Source: Mobilicoccus sp. (GTDB lineage: Bacteria; Actinomycetota; Actinomycetes; Actinomycetales; Dermatophilaceae). Taken from it: a stretch of 34,483 nucleotides of DNA. The position numbers were made by a program, and so were the translations under genes. This document shows, piece after piece, positions 15,147 through 24,543 of this stretch. The notes beneath the pieces are model-generated. The model searched no databases, was not told the origin of the DNA, and worked only from the letters and a program-made list of their open reading frames with translations. Positions within the stretch are counted from its first letter, which is position 1, and every line of letters begins with the position of its first letter. The stretch spans positions 1 to 34,483 of the forward strand of contig JAUNTP010000012.1 of NCBI GenBank assembly GCA_030538585.1. Reading direction: 5' to 3'.

Positions 15147-16310
15147 ATGTCACTGACGGATCCGGTCGTCGTGTGGGGCCTGCGGGGCGTGTTCCTCGCG
15201 GCAGTGTTGTGGGTGGTGATCCGGTGGCCGAGGGCCGCGGGCCCCGGAGTGGTCGCGATCCTGCGCAGGCTGGTGGCGATCGTCGTTCTCGTGGTGCTCG
15301 GCGTGCTCAACGTCGCGGCGCCGATCAACGCCCAGTACGGCTGGTACACCGACTGGGCCGACCTGGCGTCGCTGGTCGGGCCGATCGAGGTGCTTCCGCC
15401 GCAGCCGGTGCGCGGCGCGACGCCGGTCACCGCCGTCGTGGAGAAGACGGCCGCGTTCCCGCCGGCGGCACAGTCGACGGCGCCGCGTGCCTCGACCACG
15501 TTGACGCTCACCCCGACGACGACCGGAGGCGGTTACCAGGAGGTCACGGTGCCCGGTCCGGTCAGCGGCATGTCGGGCACAGTGTTGATCTGGGTGCCGC
15601 CGTCGTACACCCGCCCCGAGAACGCTCGCCGCGAGTACCCGGTGATCGAGACCTTTCACGGGTTCGACCCGGCGCCGATGGCGTACTTCAACGTGTTCGA
15701 CATGGATCAGGCAATGGCCGACGAGGTCGCCGCCCATCGCGTGTCCGAGGCGATCATCGTCATCCCGTACTGGGCGCCGGGCGGGGTCGACACCGAGTGC
15801 GTCGACGGCAGCGGCGGACGCGTCGAGACGTGGCTGACGCAGGACGTGCCCGCCTGGGTGTACACGCATCTGCGCGCCAAGAGCGGCCGGGACTCCTGGG
15901 CCACGCTGGGCACGAGCGCCGGCGGCTACTGCAGCCTCATGACGACGATGCTGCACCCGCAGACGTTCGCGACGGCGATCTCGTTCGGCGGGTACGCGCG
16001 GCCCGACTTCAGCACCAGCTACGCCCCGTTCGCGCCGGACAGCGAGCAAGCTCGTCGCTATGACCTGACGCGGGTGGCGGCGTCAGCGCCGCCGGTGGCC
16101 CTGTGGGCGTTGTGGTCGCTGCCCGACACCCACCTCGTCGCGCCGCAGATGGACGAGCTGATGTCGGCGGTGCGGGCACCGACGTCACTCACGCCGACGA
16201 TCCTGCCCGCCGGTGGACACCGCTCCGAGGTGTGGACGCCGTACTTCCCGAGCGCCCTGGCGTGGCTGGGCGCCACCTCGAAAGGGTTCGCGCCGAACCC
16301 CACTGCGTGA
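15147..16310 (+). CDS. Membrane-anchored alpha/beta-hydrolase (esterase, EstA/antigen 85-like)
   Basis: Probably an extracellular membrane-tethered serine esterase or acyltransferase of the esterase D/antigen 85 group; substrate unknown. 387 residues. Two hydrophobic segments near the N-terminus (GLRGVFLAAVLWVVIRW, about 11-27, and LRRLVAIVVLVVLGVLNVAA, about 39-58) are followed by a Pro/Thr linker and the hydrolase domain from about residue 130. Nucleophile elbow GTSAGG with Ser257; likely Asp327 (SLPDT) and His358 (GGHRSEVW). The ATG follows GGAGGGAGGG. An inverted C-terminal fragment of a paralogue lies immediately upstream. Confidence 0.82.
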   Translation: MSLTDPVVVWGLRGVFLAAVLWVVIRWPRAAGPGVVAILRRLVAIVVLVVLGVLNVAAPINAQYGWYTDWADLASLVGPIEVLPPQPVRGATPVTAVVEKTAAFPPAAQSTAPRASTTLTLTPTTTGGGYQEVTVPGPVSGMSGTVLIWVPPSYTRPENARREYPVIETFHGFDPAPMAYFNVFDMDQAMADEVAAHRVSEAIIVIPYWAPGGVDTECVDGSGGRVETWLTQDVPAWVYTHLRAKSGRDSWATLGTSAGGYCSLMTTMLHPQTFATAISFGGYARPDFSTSYAPFAPDSEQARRYDLTRVAASAPPVALWALWSLPDTHLVAPQMDELMSAVRAPTSLTPTILPAGGHRSEVWTPYFPSALAWLGATSKGFAPNPTA

Positions 16311-16362
16311 CGTATCGACGCGCGCCTCGTGTGAGTGGTCCACGCCGGTCGGTAGGGGCAGG

Positions 16363-16770
16363 TCAGAAGCCGAGGGCGTCGGCGGCCTCGGGGCTGGAGT
16401 CCCGCAGGAAGGTGGCGCAGCGCTCCCGCTCCTCGTCCTCCCCGATCTCACCGGCGGCGCGGGAGAGGGCGGCGACGCTGCGGAGAAAACCCCGGTTGGG
16501 GACGTGGCGCCACGGCACCGGGCCCGCGCCCTTCCAGCCGGCGCGACGCAACTGGTCGAGGCTGCGGTGGTAGCCGGTGCGGGCGTAGGCGTACGCCTCC
16601 ACCGTGAACCCCTGTGCGAGGGCGTGTTCGGCGAGCGTCGCCCACGCCAGCGCCGAACTCGGAAAGCGCCCCGCCGTGATGGCCGGATCGGCGCCGGCAA
16701 GCAGTTCGGCGTCGGCCGGGTCGACCTCCAGCAGGGTCTCCGGCGGCTCCAGCAGGTTCTTGTGCTCCAT
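16363..16770 (-). CDS. DUF3151 family protein
   Basis: Actinobacterial protein of unknown function, 135 residues. Features: NLLEPPETLLEVDPADAELL near the start, WATLAEHALAQG, VEAYAYARTGYHRSLDQLRRAGWKG in the middle with many aromatic residues and GPVPWRHVPNRGFLRSVAALSRAA towards the end; all are typical of DUF3151. No signal peptide or membrane segment. ATG at 16770 was chosen because GGAGGAA lies just upstream; the longer frame adds residues unlike the family. It is usually encoded between fba and purA in Actinobacteria, as here, but on the opposite strand. Confidence 0.88.
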   Translation of the reverse strand: MEHKNLLEPPETLLEVDPADAELLAGADPAITAGRFPSSALAWATLAEHALAQGFTVEAYAYARTGYHRSLDQLRRAGWKGAGPVPWRHVPNRGFLRSVAALSRAAGEIGEDEERERCATFLRDSSPEAADALGF

Positions 16771-16861
16771 GGGTTCCTCCAGTCGGGGGTCGAGGCACCA
16801 TCGTCGCAGCCCCCCGAGGCACCGCGCGACCGACGCCCGGCGACAGGGCAAACCCACACAT

Positions 16862-16899
16862 CCGCCGAAACCGTCGGTTTGAACCGACGGTTTCGGCGG
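16862..16899 (-). terminator. Hairpin after the Thr-rich lipoprotein gene
   Basis: Perfect 18-bp arms (16862-16879, 16882-16899) with a 2-nt spacer, about 60 nt after the lipoprotein stop and upstream of DUF3151, both on the minus strand. Confidence 0.75.
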
Positions 16900-16962
16900 T
16901 GAGGGCCGGCGTCCGTGGGGTGTCGCGAGTCCTGGGGCCTTCGTGGCGTGGTGTGGGCGGGG

Positions 16963-17508
16963 TCAGTCGACCTTGACGGCGACGATGCCGCCCGCCTGCC
17001 CGGCCTCCACCGTGGACAGGTCGAAGGTCAGCGTCACGCGCTCACCGGCCTCGGTGGTGTAGCTGCACATGTCGCCCTCGCAGGCGACGCGCAGCAGCTC
17101 ACCCTCGGGCGCGGACCCGAGTCCACTGGCCGCCGACGAGGACACGTACTTTCTCGCGGTGTCGAGGTCACCGGCCGCCCAGGCCGTCACGGCGGCGTCG
17201 CCGTAGTCGCCGGGCGTCGTCTCGGACACCGTGCCCGTGGCCGAACCGGAGCCCTGCTGGGAGTTGGTGCGCTGCGTCGCCTGCGGCGTCGACGTCGGGG
17301 TGCTGTCACCACCGGTCGTGGTCTCGGTCGCCGGGGCCGGCTCGGAGGTCGCGGTCTCGGTGGGCGTCGCCGCGGCGGTGGCGGTCGCCGCCACCGGGGT
17401 CGTGGTCGGGGAGGTCGCCCCGGTGGGCTCCTCTTGCTCGCTCTGCCCGCAGGCGGCGAGAACGGCGCACATGGCCACGGTCACGGCGAGAGTTCGGCGG
17501 GAGGTCAT
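16963..17508 (-). CDS. Thr/Pro-rich lipoprotein
   Basis: 181-residue predicted lipoprotein of unknown function. Signal peptide RRTLAVTVAMCAVLAAC with the lipidated Cys at residue 20. Residues about 25-100 are a low-complexity Thr/Ala/Pro/Glu stretch, a likely wall-spanning linker. The folded C-terminal part (about 100-181) has DYGDAAVTAWAAGDLDTARKY, then a Cys pair (RVACEGDMCSYTTE) likely disulfide-linked, and VTLTFDLSTV. The AAGGAG 9 nt before ATG supports the start. Divergent from purA; nothing suggests a functional link to it. Confidence 0.75.
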   Translation of the reverse strand: MTSRRTLAVTVAMCAVLAACGQSEQEEPTGATSPTTTPVAATATAAATPTETATSEPAPATETTTGGDSTPTSTPQATQRTNSQQGSGSATGTVSETTPGDYGDAAVTAWAAGDLDTARKYVSSSAASGLGSAPEGELLRVACEGDMCSYTTEAGERVTLTFDLSTVEAGQAGGIVAVKVD

Positions 17509-17605
17509 GTCGAAGCGCTCCTTGGTGTCGTCGGGCATCGAGCGCGCCGGTGGGCGCACGTCGACTCGTCCCTCATCGGCAGGATGTCCCCCAGTACGAG
17601 GGTAA

Positions 17606-19072
<1,467 letters not shown>

Positions 19073-19114
19073 CCCGCACCGCGCACGCTTCCGTCACGTA
19101 TCGCAAGGACGCTC

Positions 19115-20914
19115 ATGAACGACACCAACCCCACCGACGCGCGCCCTGCTCGTCGGCGCCGAGGCAAGGGGGACAAGCAGACCGAGGTCGACTGGGTCGC
19201 GCGCTTCGCCGAGGATGTCATCGCCGCCGCACACGCCCGCGACCCCGAGCGCACGATCGTGTGCGCGTCGGGCCTCTCGCCGTCGGGTCCGATCCACCTC
19301 GGCAACCTGCGCGAGGTCATGACCCCGCACCTCGTCGCCGACGAGATCGCGCGCCGCGGTATCGCGGTCGAACACATCATCAGTTGGGACGATTACGACC
19401 GGTTCCGCAAAGTGCCCGCAGGCGTGGAGGGGATCGACTCCTCCTGGGAGGCGCACATCGGCAAGCCGCTCACGAGCGTGCCGGCGCCGCGGGGGAGCGA
19501 CCACCCCAACTGGGCCGAGCACTTCAAGGCCGCGATGAGCGAGTCCCTGGCAGCCCTGGGCGTGGAGTTCAGGGGCATCAGTCAGACCGAGCAGTACACC
19601 TCGGGTGCCTACCGTGACCAAGTGCTGCACGCCATGGCTCGCCGCGGCGAGATCGACGCCGTGCTCGGGCAGTACCGCACCAAGGCCGCGCCCGAGCCTG
19701 TTCCGTCGTCGCAGCAGAGCAGCGAGGACGCCGCCGCCGAGGCCGAGGCGATCGAGGGCAGCGGCGCCGCGAGCGAGGACGACGGCGGGGGCGCATCGGG
19801 GTACTTCCCGTTCAAGCCGTACAGCCTCGCGTTCGGGACCGACGACACCCGCGTGGTCGCCTACGACGACGACACGACCGAGCTCACCTACGTGGCCCGT
19901 GGCCCGCAGGGCGAGGAGGTCACCGAGTCCATGCGCCTGGACTCCGACTTCCGCGGCAAGCTCGTCTGGAAGGTCGACTGGCCCATGCGCTGGGCGTACG
20001 AGGGCGTCGACTTCGAGCCCTCCGGTGTCGACCACTCCTCCCCCGGGTCCTCATACGTGGTGGGCGGCGAGCTGGTGGGCCCCATCTTCGGGGGACACCA
20101 GCCGATCGGCCCGATGTACGCCTTCGTCGGTATCGCGGGCCAGGCCAAGATGAGCTCGTCGCGTGGCGGTGTGCCGACCCCGGCCGATGCGCTGCAGATC
20201 ATGGAGCCCGCACTCCTGCGGTGGCTCTACACGCGGCGTCGGCCCAACCAGTCGTTCAGCGTGGCGTTCGACGCCGAGATCCAGCGTCTCTACGACGAGT
20301 GGGACGCCCTGGGTCGCAAGGTGACGACCCCGGCCGCGCAGCCGGGCGACCTCGCGATGCACGCGCGCGCGATGGGCACGGCGGCGGGCGAGCTGCCCAC
20401 GACGCCGGTCGTGCTGCCGTACCGCGCCCTCGCCTCGGTCATCGACATCACCGGTGGCGACCCCGACCAGAGCTTGCGCATCGTGCGCGGCATGGTCGGC
20501 GACGACGTCGACCTCGACAGCCTCGACCCGCTGCGGCCGCGCCTGGACTGCGCCCAGACCTGGGTCCTCACGCAGATGCCGGAGTCGGACCGCACCCACG
20601 TGCGGGAGACGCCGGACGCCGAGCTGCTCGCGTCCTTGGAGCCGGGTCAGCGGGAGTCCCTCGACCTGCTCGCGGAGCGTCTCGAGGACGACTGGTCGCT
20701 CGACGGCCTGACGACGCTCGTCTACGGCATCCCCAAGATCCGGGCCGGGTTCGACATCGGCGAGAAGAAGCTCCCACCGGAGGTCAAGGCCGAGCAGCGC
20801 GCCCTCTTCGCCCTGCTCTACCGCCTGCTCGTGGGCAGCGACACGGGCCCGCGCATCCCGACCCTCCTGCTGAGCCTGGGTGCCGAGCGGGTCCGCACCC
20901 TCATCCAGCCCTGA
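19115..20914 (+). CDS. lysK: Class I (archaeal-type) lysyl-tRNA synthetase
   Basis: Charges tRNA-Lys with lysine through the class I Rossmann fold, unlike the usual bacterial class II LysS. 599 residues. The HIGH signature is SPSGPIHLGN (55-64), the KMSKS loop is AKMSSSR (344-350), and NWAEHFKAAM, SQTEQYTSGAYRDQ, KVDWPMRWAYEGVDFEPSGVDHSSPG are typical of the family. An acidic Ser/Ala/Glu insertion covers about 193-228. The segments after KPY (236) and after ELTY (259), where I expect CxxC zinc pairs, have no Cys; the whole protein has only two Cys. The alpha-helical tRNA-binding C-terminus ends normally. The start is ATG at 19115. No class II LysRS is in this window. Confidence 0.93.
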   Translation: MNDTNPTDARPARRRRGKGDKQTEVDWVARFAEDVIAAAHARDPERTIVCASGLSPSGPIHLGNLREVMTPHLVADEIARRGIAVEHIISWDDYDRFRKVPAGVEGIDSSWEAHIGKPLTSVPAPRGSDHPNWAEHFKAAMSESLAALGVEFRGISQTEQYTSGAYRDQVLHAMARRGEIDAVLGQYRTKAAPEPVPSSQQSSEDAAAEAEAIEGSGAASEDDGGGASGYFPFKPYSLAFGTDDTRVVAYDDDTTELTYVARGPQGEEVTESMRLDSDFRGKLVWKVDWPMRWAYEGVDFEPSGVDHSSPGSSYVVGGELVGPIFGGHQPIGPMYAFVGIAGQAKMSSSRGGVPTPADALQIMEPALLRWLYTRRRPNQSFSVAFDAEIQRLYDEWDALGRKVTTPAAQPGDLAMHARAMGTAAGELPTTPVVLPYRALASVIDITGGDPDQSLRIVRGMVGDDVDLDSLDPLRPRLDCAQTWVLTQMPESDRTHVRETPDAELLASLEPGQRESLDLLAERLEDDWSLDGLTTLVYGIPKIRAGFDIGEKKLPPEVKAEQRALFALLYRLLVGSDTGPRIPTLLLSLGAERVRTLIQP

Positions 20915-20927
20915 CGCACACGCCCGC

Positions 20928-23156
20928 TCAGGTCGGCCGTAGGACGTGCATGCGGTGGGCGGCGCGGGTGAGGACGACATAGAGCACCCGCACGCCGCCG
21001 GGGGATTCGGCGACGATCCCGTCGGGGTCGACGACCACCGTCGCGTCGTACTCCAGACCCTTGCTGGAGAGCGGGTCGACGAGCACGAGCCGTTCGGCCA
21101 GGTCGGGGTGGGTCGTGACGAGCGTCTCCAGCGCGGCCGTGACCGGCGCCTCCCACGAGGCCGGGGGGATGACCGCGATGCTTCCCGCGACCTCCTCGGC
21201 CAGTGACGTCACCGAGGCCGCGACGGCGTCGACGAGTTCGGCTTCGGGCACGGTGCGGTCCAGCGGCTCGACCCCGGTCTCGCGCACAGCGTCGGGGATG
21301 TCGGCGTCCGGGACGTGTTCGCGGATGACGCGCTCGGCGTAGGCGAACACCTCCCGCGCGTTGCGGTAGTTGGTGCTCATGTGGAAGGCCCGGCGGGTGC
21401 TCGAACCGATGGCGTCCTCGCGGGCGGCGGTCGACTCCTCCAGGTCCTCCCACGACGCTTGTGCGGCGTCTCCGACGATGGTCCAGCTCGCCCACCGGCC
21501 GCGGCGGCCGAGCATGCGCCACTGCATCGGGGTGACGTCCTGCGCCTCGTCGACGAGCACGTGCGCGTACTCGGCCGGCGGGCCGACGTGGCCCCGCAGG
21601 AGAGCGCCTCGCCCCCCGTGCGCCGTCTGCCGCGTCGGTGATCCAGCGCCCGCGCCCTGCAGACCCGGTCGCAGGGCGTGCTGGGCCTCGAGCGCGTCCA
21701 GCTCTTCGATCTCGAAGAAGCCGCGTTCCTCCTCCACGTGCGCCACCTCACCGATGCGTACCGCGACCTCGTCCACCAGGGCGACGTCGGCGGTCGACCA
21801 GAGGCCGGTGCGCACCGTCTCGGCGACGGACGCCGACAGGACAGCGGCCTCCTCGCGGGTGTACTCGCCGCGCACGCAGCGGCGGGCGCGGTCGGGGTCG
21901 GCGAGCCACAGAACGACCTCGCGGGGGTCGACGGGGCGCCACCACTCGTCGAGGAACGCGTCGACGTCGAGGTGGTCGATGAACGTCGCGACGAACTCTT
22001 CTCGCTCGACGTCGCGGTCCTCGGGGCGGCGTACCTGCGCCCACGCCTCGGCGGCGAGGACGCGGGTCATGGCCTCGCGTGAGCCGTTGCGCTGCTGGCG
22101 GGAGAGGACCTTGGAGCGGGCGCGGTCGAGTTCGCGGGAACGCAGGCGCACCGGGCGGCCCTCGACCATGGCGCGCAGCTCCTCCGGCGCTCCGGGGATG
22201 GTGTCGCGCGCGGCCCGTGCGAGCACGCGGCGCATCTGCAGCGAGCCCTTGATCGCGGCGGCCTCCGGAGGGTCGAGCCGCCCGGCGGTGCAGGCCTCGA
22301 CGACGTCGCCGAGCGCGCGGAGCGTCACGGAGTCCTCACCGAGGGAGGGTAGGACCCGTTCGATGTAGGCGGTGTACGCGGCCGAGGGACCGACGACGAG
22401 GACGCCACCGGCCTCGTAGCGGCGGCGGTCGGAGTAGAGCAGGTAGGCGGCCCGGTGCAGCGCGACGACGGTCTTGCCGGTGCCGGGTCCGCCGGTGATG
22501 TCGGTGACGCCGCGGGCGGGGGCGCGGATCGCTTCGTCCTGGTGGGCCTGGATGGTGGCGACGATGTCGCGCATGCGGGTGCTCCGGCTGCGGCCGAGCG
22601 CCGCCATGAGGGCGCCTTCGCCGAGGACGACGAGGTCGTCGGGGGCGTCGCTCGTCATGAGGTCGTCCTCCGCGCCGATGACGCGGTCGCCGCGACATCG
22701 CAGGACCCGGCGGCGGAGCACGCCGAGCGGCTCGACGGGGGTCGCGCGGTAGAACGGGGAGGCTGCTGGGGCGCGCCAGTCGATGACGAGGGGCTCGTAG
22801 TCGTCGTCGCGCACGCCGAGGCGCCCGATGTAGCGGACCTCGCGCCCGTGGGTGTCTTCGAGGTCGAGGCGACCGAAGACGAGGCCTTCTTGCTGTCGTT
22901 CGAGGTCGAGGCGCCGGCGGCCGGCGCTGAAGACGAGGGCGTCGCGGGCGAACAGGCCGGAGACTTCTTCGTCGCGGATGTCGCCGGTGCGTTCGGTGCG
23001 GCCGCGGGACATGCCTTCGGCTTCGACGAGCGCGGCCCGCGCGCCTGCCTTGTCGAGTTCGGCATGCACGCGGTCGACGTGTGCCTGTTCGACGGCGAGC
23101 TCCGCCGCGAGGACATCGGCGGCTGCGTCGGACGCGGCGTCGATCGGGTCGGTCAC
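20928..23156 (-). CDS. helR: HelR/HelD-type RNA polymerase-recycling ATPase (UvrD-like)
   Basis: SF1-like ATPase that strips RNA polymerase from DNA; the HelR branch also displaces rifamycins. About 742 residues. The N-terminal 60 residues are a predicted coiled coil, the arm that enters the polymerase secondary channel. YIGRLGVRDDDYEPLVIDWRAP (about 109-130) is typical of the family, followed by Walker A GGPGTGKT (222-229), the Walker B-type HVLVDEAQDVTPMQW, NYRNAREVFAYAE, and C-terminal DPLSSKGLEYDATVVVDP and YVVLTRA. GTG at 23156 has GAGGAG 5 nt upstream; GTG at 23168 is an alternative. I assign HelR rather than generic HelD with moderate certainty. Convergent with lysK. Confidence 0.82.
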   Translation of the reverse strand: MTDPIDAASDAAADVLAAELAVEQAHVDRVHAELDKAGARAALVEAEGMSRGRTERTGDIRDEEVSGLFARDALVFSAGRRRLDLERQQEGLVFGRLDLEDTHGREVRYIGRLGVRDDDYEPLVIDWRAPAASPFYRATPVEPLGVLRRRVLRCRGDRVIGAEDDLMTSDAPDDLVVLGEGALMAALGRSRSTRMRDIVATIQAHQDEAIRAPARGVTDITGGPGTGKTVVALHRAAYLLYSDRRRYEAGGVLVVGPSAAYTAYIERVLPSLGEDSVTLRALGDVVEACTAGRLDPPEAAAIKGSLQMRRVLARAARDTIPGAPEELRAMVEGRPVRLRSRELDRARSKVLSRQQRNGSREAMTRVLAAEAWAQVRRPEDRDVEREEFVATFIDHLDVDAFLDEWWRPVDPREVVLWLADPDRARRCVRGEYTREEAAVLSASVAETVRTGLWSTADVALVDEVAVRIGEVAHVEEERGFFEIEELDALEAQHALRPGLQGAGAGSPTRQTAHGGRGALLRGHVGPPAEYAHVLVDEAQDVTPMQWRMLGRRGRWASWTIVGDAAQASWEDLEESTAAREDAIGSSTRRAFHMSTNYRNAREVFAYAERVIREHVPDADIPDAVRETGVEPLDRTVPEAELVDAVAASVTSLAEEVAGSIAVIPPASWEAPVTAALETLVTTHPDLAERLVLVDPLSSKGLEYDATVVVDPDGIVAESPGGVRVLYVVLTRAAHRMHVLRPT

Positions 23157-23260
23157 GGCGCTCCTCACTCATCCCCGCGTCGTCCCGGGGTCGGCGTACT
23201 ACTCTACGGGCCCCCGGACGGTGGGGAGCACGGTCGCCCGCAGCGCGAGGACCCACCCTC

Positions 23261-23357
23261 CGTTGGTCGAGGAGCGAAGCGTCTCGAGACCACTGCCCGC
23301 GCGACTGCGATAGGCGCGGTGGTCTCGAGACGTCGCTGCGCTCCTCCTCGACCAACG
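23261..23357. repeat. Imperfect long palindrome of the actinobacterial interspersed type
   Basis: Left arm 23261-23293 and right arm 23319-23357 share CGTTGGTCGAGGAG and GTCTCGAGACCAC in inverted order, with a few extra bases in the right arm, around a loop of about 25 nt. Sequences built on GGTCGAGGAGCG...GTCTCGAGACC are, to my knowledge, scattered in many actinobacterial genomes. Here it fills the gap between the LuxR-type gene and helR and may terminate the former. Confidence 0.75.
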
Positions 23358-23366
23358 AACCGGGGG

Positions 23367-24422
23367 TCAGAGCCAGCCTCGGCGGGCTGCGAGGACGCCT
23401 GCCTGGAAGCGGGTGGCTGCGCCGAGCTGGGTCATGAGTGCGCTGACCCGCCGTTCCACCGTTCGCTGGGACAGGCCTGCGCGGGCGGCCATCGTCGCGT
23501 CGGTGGCTCCTGCGGCGAGCATCGAGAGGATCAGGGCGCTGCGCCGGTCGATGTCGCCGAGGCTGTCCCAGGCCAGCGGAGTCGCGAGACGCCACCACGT
23601 CTGACAGAGGGCGCGCACGGCGAGGACGATGCGCCGGTCCTGGATGAGGACCGAGCCGGCGCCGGAGGTGTCGAAGGAGGTGAGGTCGATCACCGCGCTC
23701 GTGTCGTCGGCGACGACGATCGAGAACGGCAGCGCGTTGAGGAAGCGGATCTCCTCGCCGCTCTCGGTGCGCGCCAGCAGCACGTCACCGGCCCGGGGAT
23801 GCTGCATCATCCGCGAATCGAACGTCGTGAACCGCTCCAGCGGCGCGCCCTCCACGGCAAAGAGGCGGTTGCGGTGCCAGGACAGGTCGGCCCCGAACAG
23901 GTGGGTGGTGCGGGGCGAGGTGTCGTAGGCGGCCCAGATCTGGCTCGTCGCGGCGGCGGTGACGTCCTCCACCGCCGCGCTCAACTCCTCCAGGTTGCCG
24001 AGCACCGTGACGCCCGGCGCCGGATCGCCCGTGCGGAGCCGTGCGGCGCGATACACCTGCAACAGCTCGGTACTCGTGTCACGCAGGTAGTTGGCCTGTG
24101 TTTCGTACCGGGCGGCCATCGCGGGCAGCGCGACGTCCGGCGGGATCGCCTCCCACGTATCGGGGGTCGTGGCGCGGAGCAGTCCCTGTTCGGTGAGGAC
24201 CTCGGTGCACGTGTCGATGAGCTCGGGCGGCACACCGGCGGTGATCATGCGCGGCCGGGTGAGGCTCGGGGTGCGGACCGCGAGGAGGTACATGCGGGTC
24301 GTCCACCGGTCGACCTCACCGATCAACGGGCTCGGGAAGATCTCCGGACGGTCGGCGGTGCCGCCACCGAGTTCGGTGGGTGTGAACCCGCCCAGCGGCC
24401 CTTCCGGCGTCCGTGACGACAT
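23367..24422 (-). CDS. LuxR-type transcriptional regulator
   Basis: Probable DNA-binding regulator, 351 residues. The C-terminus is a LuxR/GerE-like helix-turn-helix (SALILSMLAAGATDATMAA, then AGLSQRTVERRVSALMTQLGA, residues about 295-340). Residues about 30-110 look like a TrmB/winged-helix region (LYLLAVRTPSLT-like, VLTEQGLLR), and 160-280 resemble the phospholipase D-like TrmB effector part (FGADLSWHRNRLF, VLLARTESGEEIRFLNALPFSIVVAD). No receiver domain. The ATG follows GGAGGAATTC. Lies upstream of helR on the same strand but separated by a palindrome, so a regulatory link to helR is only possible. Confidence 0.78.
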   Translation of the reverse strand: MSSRTPEGPLGGFTPTELGGGTADRPEIFPSPLIGEVDRWTTRMYLLAVRTPSLTRPRMITAGVPPELIDTCTEVLTEQGLLRATTPDTWEAIPPDVALPAMAARYETQANYLRDTSTELLQVYRAARLRTGDPAPGVTVLGNLEELSAAVEDVTAAATSQIWAAYDTSPRTTHLFGADLSWHRNRLFAVEGAPLERFTTFDSRMMQHPRAGDVLLARTESGEEIRFLNALPFSIVVADDTSAVIDLTSFDTSGAGSVLIQDRRIVLAVRALCQTWWRLATPLAWDSLGDIDRRSALILSMLAAGATDATMAARAGLSQRTVERRVSALMTQLGAATRFQAGVLAARRGWL

Positions 24423-24531
24423 GAATTCCTCCTGCTGGCAACGAAATCCGCCACTTCTCGCTGATCACCGTAGTCGGCGGGCGGCTTCGGTGGGCGTTCG
24501 GACTCCCGGGTCGCGGTCACCCGGGTCGTTC

Positions 24532-24543
24532 TAGTCTGGGGGC
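24532..24543 (+). promoter_or_regulatory. Leaderless -10 box for purD
   Basis: TAGTCT (24532-24537), six nt, then the GTG start of purD. The spacer is GGGGGC and has no usable Shine-Dalgarno spacing. Confidence 0.5.

Noticed and set aside
23157-23260. Rifamycin-associated element upstream of helR
   Set aside because: I looked for a long GC-rich inverted repeat directly before helR and found none convincing; the palindrome further upstream is a different type.
22455-24416. A 653-codon plus-strand frame over helR and the LuxR-type gene
   Set aside because: It spans two genes and their intergenic palindrome in antisense; composition typical of a GC-rich shadow frame.
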